A stretch of 26,904 bases of DNA from Paramacrobiotus richtersi (lineage: Eukaryota; Tardigrada; Eutardigrada; Parachela; Macrobiotidae). A program made the position numbers and the translations under genes. Location of the stretch: contig JAQGAU010000510.1 of the NCBI GenBank assembly GCA_034698045.1, positions 1 through 26,904 of the forward strand, given 5' to 3'. The stretch's first letter is position 1. Each line of letters starts with the position of its first letter. The notes below the pieces were generated by a model that searched no databases, was not told the origin of the DNA, and saw nothing but the letters and a program-made list of their open reading frames with translations. Below, one piece after another: positions 8,893 to 18,425 of this stretch.

Positions 8893-9402
8893 CGACCGGA
8901 AGATTTGAAATGGTTCTTCAACAACCACGAAGGTACAATTTATGGCCAATGGGCTTCAATCAAGGCTCGTTGCTTGCTGGACGGATTCATGGACGGCCAG
9001 ACTGGTTGGCAGTGTTACCGCTAGGCCCTAGGGCGATGGCATGCCTGTGCTTTGGACTGGGTAAAGGGCGCAGCCGGCTTGGACTTACTGTTCCTGGTAC
9101 TGCTGCGCTTGCGGTGGAAAGCCGATCACGTCTTTTCCGTCTTTGTTTGTGCCAGGGGGTATCCCGATACGTTCAGCGTCATACAAAGTGCGAAAACCAC
9201 TGTTTGCGTCTGGCCCTATCGGCCTTGGCACGCGCGGTATCTGCTGATAAGCGGTCCCTGCTGTCCCTTTCGTGCAGAGTTTTCGCGCTCGAGCACCGGT
9301 CTATGTCGGCACAGAGCCCACAGGAGACAGATAACCGTCCAGTTAAAGGGCGCGGGGAGGACGAGGCAGCGTCGCATGCGGACAGCAAACGGTGAGCGGT
9401 AA
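8893..9402 (+). CDS. Long open plus block, 161 codons, unknown
   Basis: The frame from 8910 to 9395 is the longest in the window, but it is Arg/Leu/Ser-rich, as expected from GC-rich DNA. A different frame over about 8893-9010 reads more like a real protein (PEDLKWFFNNHEGTIYGQW) before meeting a stop. It resumes in the same frame after that stop to about 9402. I cannot decide between them. The 3' half overlaps the left arm of an inverted repeat (9169-9466). No family is recognised. Confidence 0.2.
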
Positions 9403-9466
9403 GCCGTGACTCCGTTGTGTATCAACACAGAAGCAGTGGTTTCCGCACTTTGCATGACGCTGAACG
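9169..9466. repeat. Inverted repeat, ~40-bp arms
   Basis: The segment at about 9169-9210 (GTTCAGCGTCATACAAAGTG) is the reverse complement of 9427-9466, with roughly five mismatches. About 215 bp separate the arms. Beyond the arms the similarity fades, so this is either the core of an older fold-back or two family members in opposite orientation. Confidence 0.65.
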
Positions 9467-9627
9467 GAATAGTTAGTGTGTACAAGTCTTCTGGTGATAA
9501 AAAAAAGCGGAACCTCAAGTTTGATGTAGGAAATTAAGCACGGCAAAACCGATAGAGATTTGCATTGAAACTGGCTTAACTGAGTGAAGCAGTTGTCAAT
9601 TATTTTGGTATTGTTGATTCGACCACC

Positions 9628-9765
9628 CATGGAAGACGACGACGACAGCGATTTCAAATGGTAGCAAGATTGTACACCACCTTCAACACCCACAGGTGTC
9701 TTCATGCTAGATGACAACTTCCAGTGGCAGCATGCGTTTACACCTCCACCTCCGATCTTGAACAT
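9628..9765 (-). repeat. Internal duplication in a Ser-rich minus frame
   Basis: In the minus frame 9765-9343 (140 codons), two adjacent stretches encode similar peptides: GGVNACCHWKLSSSM and GGVQSCYHLKSLSSSSSM. Each begins GGV, has a Cys and then a His about three residues later, and ends in a serine run with Met. The DNA has diverged but the residues align. This suggests an old tandem duplication in a coding frame. The serine run is made of CGT/CGA trinucleotides (GACGACGAC on plus). The product is unknown, and the frame's 3' half lies in the inverted repeat. Confidence 0.35.
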
Positions 9766-9768
9766 CTT

Positions 9769-9884
9769 CAGTTTAGAATTCAGTAATGATCATAAGTAAA
9801 CGACGTCTAATTTGTATTTAGTGATTAAGGGTAATGAAGGGACCGACTTTGGTTTGGATTTAAACGTGATTTAAAGAAGAACAC
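9769..9884. repeat. Dispersed repeat, copy B
   Basis: This is the second member of the family at 7139-7255, in the same orientation, 2.6 kb away. The match starts and ends abruptly. The flanks are unrelated, so the pair is not part of a larger duplication. Confidence 0.75.
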
Positions 9885-10242
9885 TGGTTGGAATTGTATC
9901 TAGTGCTAGTTGCTCTCTGGAAACTGGAACACTCGGCTGACCTTTCAGTCAGCGACACGCGAATTTGTACTGCCCCATTTTACTAATACACCTACAGCGG
10001 AATACGCGAAGTGTTGGGATTACATTGCGCCCCTAATAAAGAGCAATGATGTGGTTCTCGAATAGGTCAATTGCAGAGTGAATCGCAGGGATTTGTAAAG
10101 GTCTCGCCTATGTAAAGGCAGTAAAGGCTCGTATATATTTGTCAATAGCGTCGGCTTTCTAACGCCGAACGAGTTTCAACATCTAAGTGGGAGAGATAGG
10201 TCCGAAGACTGGAAACGCTTCATTCACCATCAGGAAAGAAGC
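9885..10242. other. No supported gene
   Basis: A minus frame of about 50 codons covers part of this stretch. I see no motif or repeat. CGGC...GCCG near 10156 is a minor hairpin. Confidence 0.35.
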
Positions 10243-10581
10243 TTGAAATTGATAATGGTGCGCCTTCCCGGCCTCGGGCATCCGCACGAAGCCGGTTGTG
10301 CTTATCGTCCAAATCGATATGGTCCTGTAATATTCACCCGGCCATCTGTGGCCATGCCGGTCGCGAAAAAAATCCGGGCTAACAGCGATGGCCAGCCGTC
10401 AATCGCATATCCAGCCATGGCCGGCAAATCAGTTGTCCCAATCGCAAGCAGCCTTTGCAATTGGAAGCCGTATTTAGCCGACGAATCGCCCCTGGCCATG
10501 GATCTAACTTTCAAACCGGATGCGTGCGCCCGCGGGAATGCAGAATTTGACCAAAAACCGGCAATTCTCTGCCGGCTGTAA
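10243..10581 (+). CDS. GC-rich open frame, 112 codons, doubtful
   Basis: The frame starts with ATG-containing sequence and runs to TAA within an island unusually rich in GGCC, CCGG and GGCCATGG words. Its residues (Ala, Pro, Arg-rich) follow from base composition, and a minus frame (10302-10514) is also open. GC-rich DNA keeps frames open by chance, so I rate it low. The island itself, directly followed by very AT-rich DNA, is the more reliable observation. Confidence 0.15.
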   Translation: MKLIMVRLPGLGHPHEAGCAYRPNRYGPVIFTRPSVAMPVAKKIRANSDGQPSIAYPAMAGKSVVPIASSLCNWKPYLADESPLAMDLTFKPDACARGNAEFDQKPAILCRL

Positions 10582-10639
10582 ACCGCCGCCCGGTCGGCAA
10601 GGCATGGGATTGTTCAGTTGTACGTGAACGCTCATTGTC

Positions 10640-10960
10640 GATGTGAAATGTGAAACTATTCAAATAACTTAATATTTGAATTATTATTTTTGCATAGAAA
10701 CATATTTGACAACAACAAAATAGTGTAAATGTAACCGCGCTCTTTAAATAATTTTGATTAAAAATGTAATAATAATGTAACTATTTTATTTTATTTTAAT
10801 TATTTATTTATTTAATTTCTTTGTTTTATTTTTATATTATTTTTTTTCTTATTTATTTTTGAATTGTTTCTTTAATATTTATTTTATTATTCAATTCATT
10901 TATTTGTAATTATTTATTCAACTTAGTAATGTAGTTTGCTAATTAATATTCAGGAACCGA
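10640..10960. repeat. AT-rich low-complexity tract (TTTA-like)
   Basis: Long runs of T and A built from TTTA, ATTT and TTATT words dominate, especially 10780-10930. It is interrupted too often to be a clean microsatellite. It joins the GC-rich island on its left with a sharp change of composition. Confidence 0.75.
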
Positions 10961-11036
10961 CGGCGGCGGTTTTCGAAGATGCCAGCCTGTTCGCCATCCA
11001 CAACCACGCCAAACGCGTCAACATTCGTTTTATTGC

Positions 11037-11300
11037 CTATATATTTTGTCCTAAGATTTTGCATTTTTGTCCTAGTAACGTACGTGGTAACTTTCCGCAG
11101 TAATTTTGGTTGTCTGGTCTGTTAAACAGGTGTGACAAAACTCGTTTTATCATAAAATGCTCGATCCGAAGATCTTTTGGCTGCCCGGAGTAGCTTCTCG
11201 GCATTAGCGATACTATATCCATGAACTTACATCTGATCCCACGGATTTTTAGCATTGCTAGCCATCTGGTCAACAAGATGACCTCTTTGATACAAGCCAC
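11037..11300 (-). CDS. Hypothetical 87-codon minus frame
   Basis: The frame runs from 11300 to a TAG-class stop at 11037 and has a mixed, protein-like composition with several basic residues. Other minus frames over the same span and at about 10950-11035 are also locally open (for example a VDAFGVVVDGEQAGIF phrase near 11000). A decayed minus-strand gene with frame changes is therefore possible. No family is recognised. Confidence 0.2.
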   Translation of the reverse strand: MACIKEVILLTRWLAMLKIRGIRCKFMDIVSLMPRSYSGQPKDLRIEHFMIKRVLSHLFNRPDNQNYCGKLPRTLLGQKCKILGQNI

Positions 11301-11486
11301 TTGGAAAGAAAAGTTACCGTTATGTGATAAAAATGTTCACTCCCGATAACTTTTGAAAATCCAACCTAGGAAGTCACGGACGCAGTTTACTTCCCGGAAC
11401 GAGAGGCAACACGCCTCATCTTAAAGGTACATGACGACAACCATCATAGGCTGATTGTATCTTCCACTGTTAGTGTCAGTAAACGG

Positions 11487-11635
11487 CAAAAATTAATTTA
11501 TGGTTGTTGAATGGAACCAGCCGAAATACCAATAAAGTATTCAGGGTCGATAAACGACAAAAATGTATTTACGGTTATTTGGATGCACCAGTCTAAACTC
11601 CAGAAAATTAATTTCCGGATATTGTGGTACCAGTG
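11487..11635. repeat. Three copies of a ~35-bp unit
   Basis: Units at about 11487-11522, 11558-11593 and 11602-11635 share an A-rich start, TTAATTT or TGTATTT, a GG(T/A) core and a CCAG end. Spacing is unequal (71 then 45 bp). They lie directly before the 97-bp array and may be a related but distinct family. Confidence 0.6.
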
Positions 11636-11672
11636 TTCTGTCGATACACGTCTTCAAGTGACCTGCGGGTTC

Positions 11673-12415
11673 AGCGGTTCGACTGTCGCGGTTATTGCCT
11701 GCTGCATCTAGCAAGAACAGGTCCTGAAACGTTCTTCGTAATTTGTATATTTCGGTGACGAGGAAACTGCAGTGATTATTTTGTCTGTATTTAAGCATAT
11801 AGTACGTACTTAAGTGAACAACGGACTTCAGCTTGTTGACTGCTAGAGTAGCGGTTCTTGCCTGCTGCATCTGGCACGAACAGATTCTGCAACGTCCTTC
11901 GTAATTTGTGTATTTAAGGGATCACCGAGTTTTAGCCGTTTAACAGTCCTGTTAATGCCTGCTGCATCGGGCACCTAAAGGCTCTTCCACGCCTTTGGTA
12001 ATCTGCATATTTAATTGACAATCAGACTGCAGTGGTTTGACCGGCGTGGCTATGCCTGCTAAATCTGGCCTGAGGATGTCCTGCGACGCCCTTTGTATGG
12101 CTGTGCGGTATTAAGTGACTAACTTGTGACTGCAGCGGTTCGCGTATTCAGTTATTGCATGGGGTATCTGGTACCTGAAGGTAATGTCACGTCCTTCGTA
12201 GTCTGCATATTTAATTGACAAAGAGACGACAGCGGTTCGACTGCCCAGGTGATACTTGCTGCATCTTGAGGAGAATGTCCTGCCGCGTCCTACGTAATGT
12301 GCTTAGTTAAGTAACCAGTGAGCTGCAGCGATTCGACTTCCGTGGTTATTGCGTGCAGCATCTGGCAAGAGCTTATCCTACGTCTTTCATAATCTGCATA
12401 TTTCAGTGAGAGCTG
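11673..12415. repeat. Tandem array, ~97-bp unit, about seven diverged copies
   Basis: A recognisable core (TATTGCCTGCTGCATCTGGC) recurs at about 11695, 11857, 11954, 12051, 12154, 12251 and 12348. Spacing is 97 bp, except one 103-bp unit and one 162-bp step that hides a degenerate copy. Each unit also carries ACGTCCTTCGTAAT, CTGCATATTTAA and CTGCAGCGGTTCGAC in order. Copies differ at perhaps a quarter of positions. The unit is not a multiple of three, so it is a minisatellite or satellite fragment and not a coding repeat. Confidence 0.85.
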
Positions 12416-12760
12416 AGATAGTGATAAGGCAGCTAACATAGTGCTATTGTCCACTAGTGGCCCTTTCAGTCTACCTTCCGGAATAGAACGTTGACTGAAA
12501 AATGTGGTTGAGTGCACAGTCTGCAAGGTTCGCCCCAACGTGGAAGCCTGCGCGACTGAAATCCAGAAGCTTACAGGCAGTGTATAACGCTCGAGAGTGG
12601 GATTTGGGTGGAGTGCATCAATCGAGAGGCCTTGCTTCAGAACTCGGTGACTTCTGTAAAGCTGGGTGCGCAGCGGTGTCGAAGGTCGGCCCGAATTTCT
12701 ACCGGGCTGTGTGCGCCAGAGGAAGCAAATTATCCTGTGACGCATTAGCATAAACCTGGC
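12416..12760. other. No firm gene; short plus frame with C-x2-C
   Basis: Just after the array a plus frame of about 30 codons reads VVECTVCKVRPNVEACATE (near 12508). Its Cys-x2-Cys recalls retroelement zinc-binding segments, but no His pair is seen. A different plus frame (12502-12753) and a minus frame (12290-12763) are open too. The minus frame also reads through the array. Confidence 0.25.
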
Positions 12761-13042
12761 CAAACAGATGTAAACCTATCGCATACACACCCTGTAAAAA
12801 ATCCATACACAAACTGAATACTGAAATATCAGCGTTTCCTTGGCAGTTGCTCATACGACAGCTACCGATAAGAACACACGCCGGTGCTTACAATGACAGA
12901 TTACACGAATACATGCTCAATCCTAGCAACGAGAATGCTAACGTGGTACAAAAAGGAGCGTACCGTCTATGTCCGCGCAGGATGGCGTCCGTGTTACCCA
13001 TGAGTATTTCAGCCAAGAGCTCGCTGGTAAGGTCTCCGATCA
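12761..13042. repeat. Direct repeat, left copy (~282 bp)
   Basis: It matches 14947-15239 in the same orientation with sharp ends (start CAAACAGATGTAAACCTATC, end GGTCTCCGAT). The right copy has a ~9-bp insertion. By eye identity is about 85%. Changes do not favour third codon positions. The two copies bracket a Ty3/Gypsy RT-RNase H relic, so they could be decayed long terminal repeats or a second repeat family. Typical TG...CA ends and a target duplication are not visible. Confidence 0.85.
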
Positions 13043-13741
13043 TCGAACGTTCCTGTGAGACTGTTACAAAAGACTATGTAATAAATACAAAAAGCTAGTG
13101 TGGTACATTTCATCTTCAGCTGTACCTTCCCAAGCTCGGACTTTTCCTGGTACCTTCGCCCCCTCATGTGATTCATAAAATCAGCTGTGAATTTAGCAGT
13201 TTCATCCTCAGCGCATTATTCTCGATCCATTACACGGCAATGATTGTCCCCAAGCATACTTCAGTTCAACTACCAGTGTGCTTGTAATGAGATTACGTAC
13301 TACTGCAAACGACGCACCGAATACTTGAGCATGTGCTCAGTTTGACCTGTCTTTACGTGAAGTCTATCCAGGGAAGTCAGCCGGAATTTCCTTTCCGACA
13401 GTTGCTTCAAATTCTCAAACTTCAACTTCTCCGGTCTACGTAGAACAAATGCAGGCTTGTATGGCCAAATGATAGTTCGACCGCATCAGCGCTAAGCTGT
13501 TTATAGTCTTTTTGTATTCTGTTTGATATGTGTAAAGTTGCCAGTGTTAACTGCGTACAGATGTGCAACTATATCCTTAAGATATGCAGAATATGAAAGC
13601 CGTGATCACCAGAAGCTAAAACTGCAAATGAAATGTGGAAGTAAGGATCGTCTTGAAAATTTCCTGAATGTCTAGTTGAATGCCTAGTTGAATGTAGGAT
13701 AAGAAAGTCGACGTTCCTGTATCTTACATCCGACCTTTTGG
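13043..13741. other. No supported gene
   Basis: Frames are short. A 12-bp unit containing CTAGTTGAATG is repeated in tandem near 13669-13692. The stretch lies inside the direct-repeat bracket and ahead of the coding-like blocks at 13742. Confidence 0.35.
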
Positions 13742-14160
13742 ATGTGGTGGCCTTGTGCGCCCGGGTTAATGCCGCCGCCCAGTATGCCATTTTTAAGGAT
13801 AACTCGCGCCATTTTGTTCCGCTTCATTCGTGCCCTGGTTCAGATAGCTGCTAAACATCAAAAGACGGTTGAAGGCGTGTTTCCGGCCAACAATCACCCG
13901 TACAACGTAAAGCGTATGGCTGCCATGATTAACGGGGAGCCGGCAGAGGCGGTGTCGGTCGATGGCATGTAGGTAGAATGAATCCGTCTGCGCTATTTTC
14001 GCCTGCATCCGCGAGAAATGCACCTTCTCATGCAACCATATGCCGAACTGACAGAAGACAAGGAGAGCGAGAGTCGCTGGTTGCGGGATGAACAGTGCGC
14101 GTGGGTGGGTCTAATGTCGTTCTCATCGCGCTATCCTAAGCTTGTGTGGAGGATATTTAT
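13742..14160 (+). pseudogene. Coding-like frame with two stops, upstream of RT relic
   Basis: One plus frame runs 13742-13972, passes a TAG and a TGA close together, and stays open to about 14160 (139 codons in all). It includes phrases such as KTVEGVFPANNHPYN and YAELTEDKESESRW. The position just before the RT relic suggests the N-terminal part of the same polyprotein, but I find no RT palm motif in it. A separate host-derived segment is possible. Confidence 0.25.
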
Positions 14161-14940
14161 TCGTCTGGAGACGGGATAACTGTCGTAACAGGGATTGCGG
14201 TGCAGCGCCTGTCGGATCGAGTTCCTGTCGGTGGAGCTGACAAGCACGCATATCAAAACGTTTTGAAGCTCCTACACGGAACCCATGCTCACGCGTTAAC
14301 GTCGGCAGAGCTGGAGATGAAGCTGAACGGTACCGGAAGCATACAAAGAACTTGTGAGATTTGTAGGTCAGGCTAGTTTTTATCGCGTTTTCATCGACGA
14401 ATTTGCAGATCTAGCTTCGCTTCAAGAGTTGGCCGCCAAATTCGCCGACAAAAAGAACGATCTGCTACCCTGGAAAGATCTCCACAACGAGTCGTTCCTG
14501 AAACTGAAAGAGCTGATATGTACAGCTCGTGTGCTCGCTTACTTTACTAACAGTTTACTGGTAATTTTGCACGTGGATGCGTCAGATATCGCAGTCGGTT
14601 GCGTGCTTGCACAGAAACATGCAGACAGATTACATCCCGTCGCTTACGCGTCGCTCAAACTTTCAACTTCAGAACAAAAGCTATCTGTTACGTAAAAAAA
14701 AGCTCGGGTATCCTGTATGCAGTGGAAAAATGCCGCAATTTCATCGTAGGCCGAAAAGTCGCATGTTTCAGCCATCATTTTGTATGCAGTGGCTTCGAGA
14801 CTTCAAGACCGAAAACGCTAGATACGTAGATGTTGAACCGAATATTCAGGCGTTTGTTGCTAATGAACAAGGTACAACGAGTTTCTTGCTTTTATCACTT
14901 CAGAGATCCCGAATAATTCAACGTCCAGGATGCAGAAAAA
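14146..14940 (+). pseudogene. pol: Ty3/Gypsy reverse transcriptase thumb and RNase H relic
   Basis: CVEDIYSSGD at 14143 stands where the Y-x-D-D active site of reverse transcriptase is expected, with Tyr changed to Cys and the first Asp to Glu. From 14311 a frame gives YKELVRFVGQASFYRVFI, the usual thumb/connection phrase (K-E-L-R-x-F-L-G...Y-Y-R-x-F-I). ARVLAYF and HVDASD follow; the latter contains the first RNase H aspartate near 14576. HPVAYAS completes that block. A stop at 14693 and a frame change follow. ILYAVEKCRNFIVGRK and WLRDFKTE then complete the RNase H core. The catalytic Glu region (T-E-K-E) is destroyed. Order and spacing match Ty3/Gypsy pol. With lost active-site residues and several breaks it is inactive. 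Confidence 0.85.
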
Positions 14941-14946
14941 GCCATG

Positions 14947-15239
14947 CAAACAGATGTAAACCTATCGCAAACACACGCTGTAAAAAAAGCTATACACGAA
15001 CTGCATACACTAATGCCAGCGCTTACTGGGCGGTTGCTCATACAACAGCTACTGATAAAAAAATACTTTTACGCCGGTGCTTACAGTTACAGATTACACC
15101 AACATGTACATGCTCTATCCTAGCAACGAGAATGCTAACGTGGTTCAAAAAGAAAAGTACCGTCTATTTCCGCGCAGGATGGCGTCCGTGTTACCCATAA
15201 GTATTTCAGCCAAGAGCTCGTTGGGAAGGTCTCCGATCA
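14947..15239. repeat. Direct repeat, right copy (~293 bp)
   Basis: This is the partner of 12761-13042, 2186 bp downstream. It begins directly after the RNase H relic. A palindrome (15260-15278) lies just beyond its end. Confidence 0.85.
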
Positions 15240-15259
15240 GCATTTCTATTCAGGCCGAC

Positions 15260-15278
15260 ATATGATTAATAATCATAT
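15260..15278. other. 9-bp-arm palindrome
   Basis: ATATGATTA and TAATCATAT are perfect inverted copies around a single A. It lies 20 bp after the right direct repeat. It may be a random AT palindrome or the scar of an excision. Confidence 0.4.
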
Positions 15279-16012
15279 TAATAAGCAGAAGAACTCTAAC
15301 AATGATATAGTAGCACACAATGATGCTGATAGAACACAGGATGCAATGCAGTGACAGAACGGCAATATATTATCCTCCGTCATGATGAAGTTTATTCATA
15401 ATTGTTTATTTTGTTGACACGGTTTTATAATTTTTTATATAATGTTTAAAAATAGTTGTGCAGTGACGAACCTAAGCGCTATCGAGCCATCCAGCTAGCA
15501 CAGTCGCCCACTGATTAAAGCAAAACGTGCAGTTGGCAAAAGACCGAGCCACGCGGGCCCAAAGTAACCACAGAAAGACGAGGCTATAAAGTCACCCTGT
15601 TTCCCTGGTTGGGCCGTTCGTTTTAATTCGCGTGTGTTCAGATACAGCTGATTATTTCCTAGTGCGATTATGCAGTGAAACTGCGTGCCATGTGGTACAC
15701 GCCTTTCAAGGCATAGTACCATGTAGCACTACAATAATTAATTATCATAGCAGCTCATTCCGTCTGCTTTTTTTGCATTATGACCATCGCATCCGGCCAC
15801 ATCGCACCCGACCCCACCATATACAGGGAAGCCACATCAACCGCATCGAAGCCATATGGCTGTTGCTAAGACAGTATTTATGATCACCAGTGCAAGCCAA
15901 CTAAGACGAAGTAAAAAAACTACGAATAGCCACGTTCCATGCAATAAATAACGATTTGCTACTTTCTCGCGATATGTTTTTTTTACCCATCATATATCTG
16001 ATCGATCGACTA
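15279..16012. other. No supported gene; TATA box and AATAAA words
   Basis: TATAAAG at 15585 and AATAAA at 15943 lie about 360 bp apart on the plus strand. That spacing could be an LTR promoter and polyadenylation signal. No second copy of this stretch exists in the window, so an LTR cannot be shown. Open frames at 15495-15722 (minus) and 15632-15883 (plus) have no motif. Confidence 0.25.
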
Positions 16013-16379
16013 ACTACGACAAAGAGGGTAATAGACGAGGTCCCAATGCAGAATCCCGCTCGAAAGATCACCTAGGGTCCACCGTCCGCCCGTATAGCGT
16101 TACAGACGGTATCTCGCTGGTGTCCTGCTAGACGGAGACGCTGTTGGGAATTTCCGGATAATAGTTAAGACTGGGCTCTTCCGTGGATCTGTATGCAATG
16201 GAGAAAATGTAAAGCCAACAGGCATGCCATATGCCCACACAGGTACACACGCGTCACGCATGCATCAAATGGATTCAGCTACCACGGCAAAGAGGATCGA
16301 ACGGATTAGGGCACCCGTGCAGAATCCCGTCCAGAAGATCAAACAGGGTCAACCGTCTGCCCGTTTGGCGTTACAGACT
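16013..16379. repeat. Direct repeat pair, ~95 bp each
   Basis: 16013-16108 matches 16279-16379 at about 75% by eye (shared GCAGAATCCC, AAGATCA, CCGTC(C/T)GCCCGT and GCGTTACAGAC). Read in the frame of the second copy (16224-16409), both encode similar short peptides (NPVQKIKQG and NPARKIT, PSARLALQT and PSARIALQT). The first copy has an in-frame stop. It could be a coding tandem repeat that has decayed. Confidence 0.65.
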
Positions 16380-16650
16380 GAATTGCTTACCGCGAATATT
16401 ACTAGCTGACGTTATACATGCATTGCTTCGTGTCTTGCAAAAATCCGCCTTCTGCTCTGGTTTGGCGAGCGCACTCGGCGATCTGCGGTAATAATCACCT
16501 TAAAAGTAAAACTTGTCCGTAACGGACTGCGGACTGTACTGAAAAGCTGTTACCTGATCCCGTGAGCGCAAACCAGCCCAGGCACCCTTGCAACAGAAGG
16601 AAGATCCGAAGGAAGTTCGCAAGATATGCTACTTCGACCCTTGCAGTCAC

Positions 16651-16963
16651 TCAGTCATCAACAGCTTTCCATAGATAAAGGAGGATCTTTTTGCGCGAAG
16701 GATCGAAATGTTTGCTCCAGATCGAGCGCATTTTATGCCCCATCTGGCCGCGTGGCAGGTTAGTGTCAACAGAACAGTCGATGAATTGCCGATTATTTAA
16801 TGACTGGTATGTACATGGATTACCTTTTTCCAAACTCGTACATGGTCGTTCACATATAACGTTTTCTTCCGCAGACAGTAGATGTTGCATTTGGTGTGAT
16901 CTTGAAGATAACCAGCTAAACTCCGCTGTTCCGCCTTTAATAAATGTATTAGAACAAAAATAG
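16651..16963. CDS. Both-strand open stretch, unknown
   Basis: A plus frame of 90 codons (16691-16963) and a minus frame of 79 codons (16890-16651) overlap. The plus reading ends in a leucine-rich run (AVPPLINVLEQK), and the minus reading contains a Cys-rich phrase (CERPCTSLEKGNPC). Neither has a recognised domain or a clear start, and at most one is real. Confidence 0.15.
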
Positions 16964-17089
16964 TTTAATGATCGATGCTCAGTATCGTAATAGGCAGATG
17001 ATAAAACCTAGAGCACAACAACCCAGCAATTCGTCTTTATATATGTAAAATATCGTCACGCTAGGATTGTCACGTACATCCACGTAGTC

Positions 17090-17840
17090 GACACTGGGAA
17101 GGCTTGACACGAATCTTGGTAATGCCACGAGTGACTTTATTGTCCTTCTTTCATAATGTGAAAAACACCTCCGCTGCACAACTGGTGATGTTGGTGGGCA
17201 TGAGCGATCTGGATCCGTAGCTTTCCGCAGCATCCAGCTTTACAAAGTAGAATCGTCACTTGTAAGGTTACAGCAGCCACTTCCGCATGGCCGCTGACAA
17301 ATTCATGTTTAAAACGGCCACATATATGCTGCTCAAGTTCCCAAAGAGAAGTTCTCGAATTCGGCAAGGGTTGGAGTCCTTCTATTCCTTTGACTAGGAG
17401 GAAGTACTTGTTGCTTATGTGGACATGATTTTTCATCACCAGCATGCGCAAGTGCTTGTGAAACTAAGCGTACTGTATTGAAGAAATTTCACAATTTTCG
17501 AAGCAGCAGAGCGGTGTAAAACTGCGACGAATTTTATAAACGCCAAAGTGGACGCCATAATCATTCAGTGCTATGTTTCGGTTAGCAGGGACAGCTGATT
17601 TGACGGAAAAGCCACATTGCGTTGTTGCAGTAATAAGGCAGGATTGATTGTTGCCGACTGGATCGAGGTCCATGAGGCTGTGTTTAACAACATGCAACAA
17701 CTACTTAGAATTTCGCAGTTATTGCTGAAATTTGATCCTGCTAGCGAAGGTATCATAGGACTAACATAGTTCGCGTTGTCATGGCCCTATACGTCCGAAA
17801 TGAGGTCAACATTGAGATTTCCTATACTACGCCAGCAAGG
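17090..17840 (+). pseudogene. Decayed coding-like chain, unknown protein
   Basis: A plus frame begins with an in-frame ATG near 17294 and can be followed to about 17768. It is about 160 codons long and is interrupted by only three stops. Phrases such as FTIFEAAERCKTATNFINAK and LIVADWIEVHEAVFNNMQQ have ordinary soluble-protein composition. Another frame (about 17098-17290) before it and one after it (to about 17820) extend the chain by frame changes. Minus frames of 104 and 78 codons cover the same DNA and could instead be real. I favour plus on composition only. No family is recognised. Confidence 0.25.
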
Positions 17841-17967
17841 TTTTGAACGGTAAGCAACCTCATTACGGAGTAACTAAGCTTCCGTAGAGTGTTTAGCCAT
17901 GTTACTGATCATGAAGCGGTAATGAATCTAAAAATCTCCATCTGGTCGACCGGGCATTTCTGTTTAA

Positions 17968-18425
17968 TTGAATTTCCGTGATCGGTTTCGGCCGGGCATT
18001 CCGCGCCCACTTCCCTTTCATGTTAACTTAGTAAACGCTTCCATGCTACTACGAACTCAGATTTTGTTAATGAAATGTAATGCTCACAATTTTCTGATAT
18101 TGTTTATTGACCTTTGGGAGTCTACTGGCAAACATCTTCACCGTTATTGCAGCGAAGTGTACAAACGGGACTTCTCCATGGCCCGTCTTCCTTGGCTGCA
18201 GTCCGAGACACTCGCTATCCACATGAGCCACACAGAAGTCCAAAAAAGCGACCCGTTGAAGGCTGTTTTCCCGCATGAATCTTTTGAACCCAGCGGATGA
18301 CACTGTGATGCGGATTCACCCAGGTGACGTGACGTTGGTCGATGAGTTTGTTACCGTTTGGCAGTTGCGTGATGGCCAAAGCGTTGGGCAGGCTAATATC
18401 CCTCTAAGCGGAGGTCACTGTTGTA
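17968..18425 (+). pseudogene. Coding-like plus blocks, unknown
   Basis: The frame 17968-18300 (110 codons) passes through a balanced stretch (HLHRYCSEVYKRDFSMARLP). It is continued in another frame from 18275 (MRIHPGDVTLVDEFVTVW) up to the fold-back at 18426. A frameshift near 18290 would join them. The second frame's last 30 codons lie in the fold-back, so its stop at 18518 is not native. The minus frame 18303-18067 is an alternative. Confidence 0.25.

Noticed and set aside
11673..12415. Regular spacing suggested a CRISPR-like or gene array
   Set aside because: Units are contiguous and diverged throughout, with no short identical repeats separated by unique spacers, and the context is eukaryotic.
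12290..12763. 157-codon minus open frame, the second longest in the window
   Set aside because: About a quarter of it reads through the non-coding 97-bp tandem array. The repeat unit is not a multiple of three, and the rest shows no motif.
15585..15948. TATA box and AATAAA pair read as an LTR
   Set aside because: No second copy, no defined ends and no primer-binding site; listed only as weak regulatory words.
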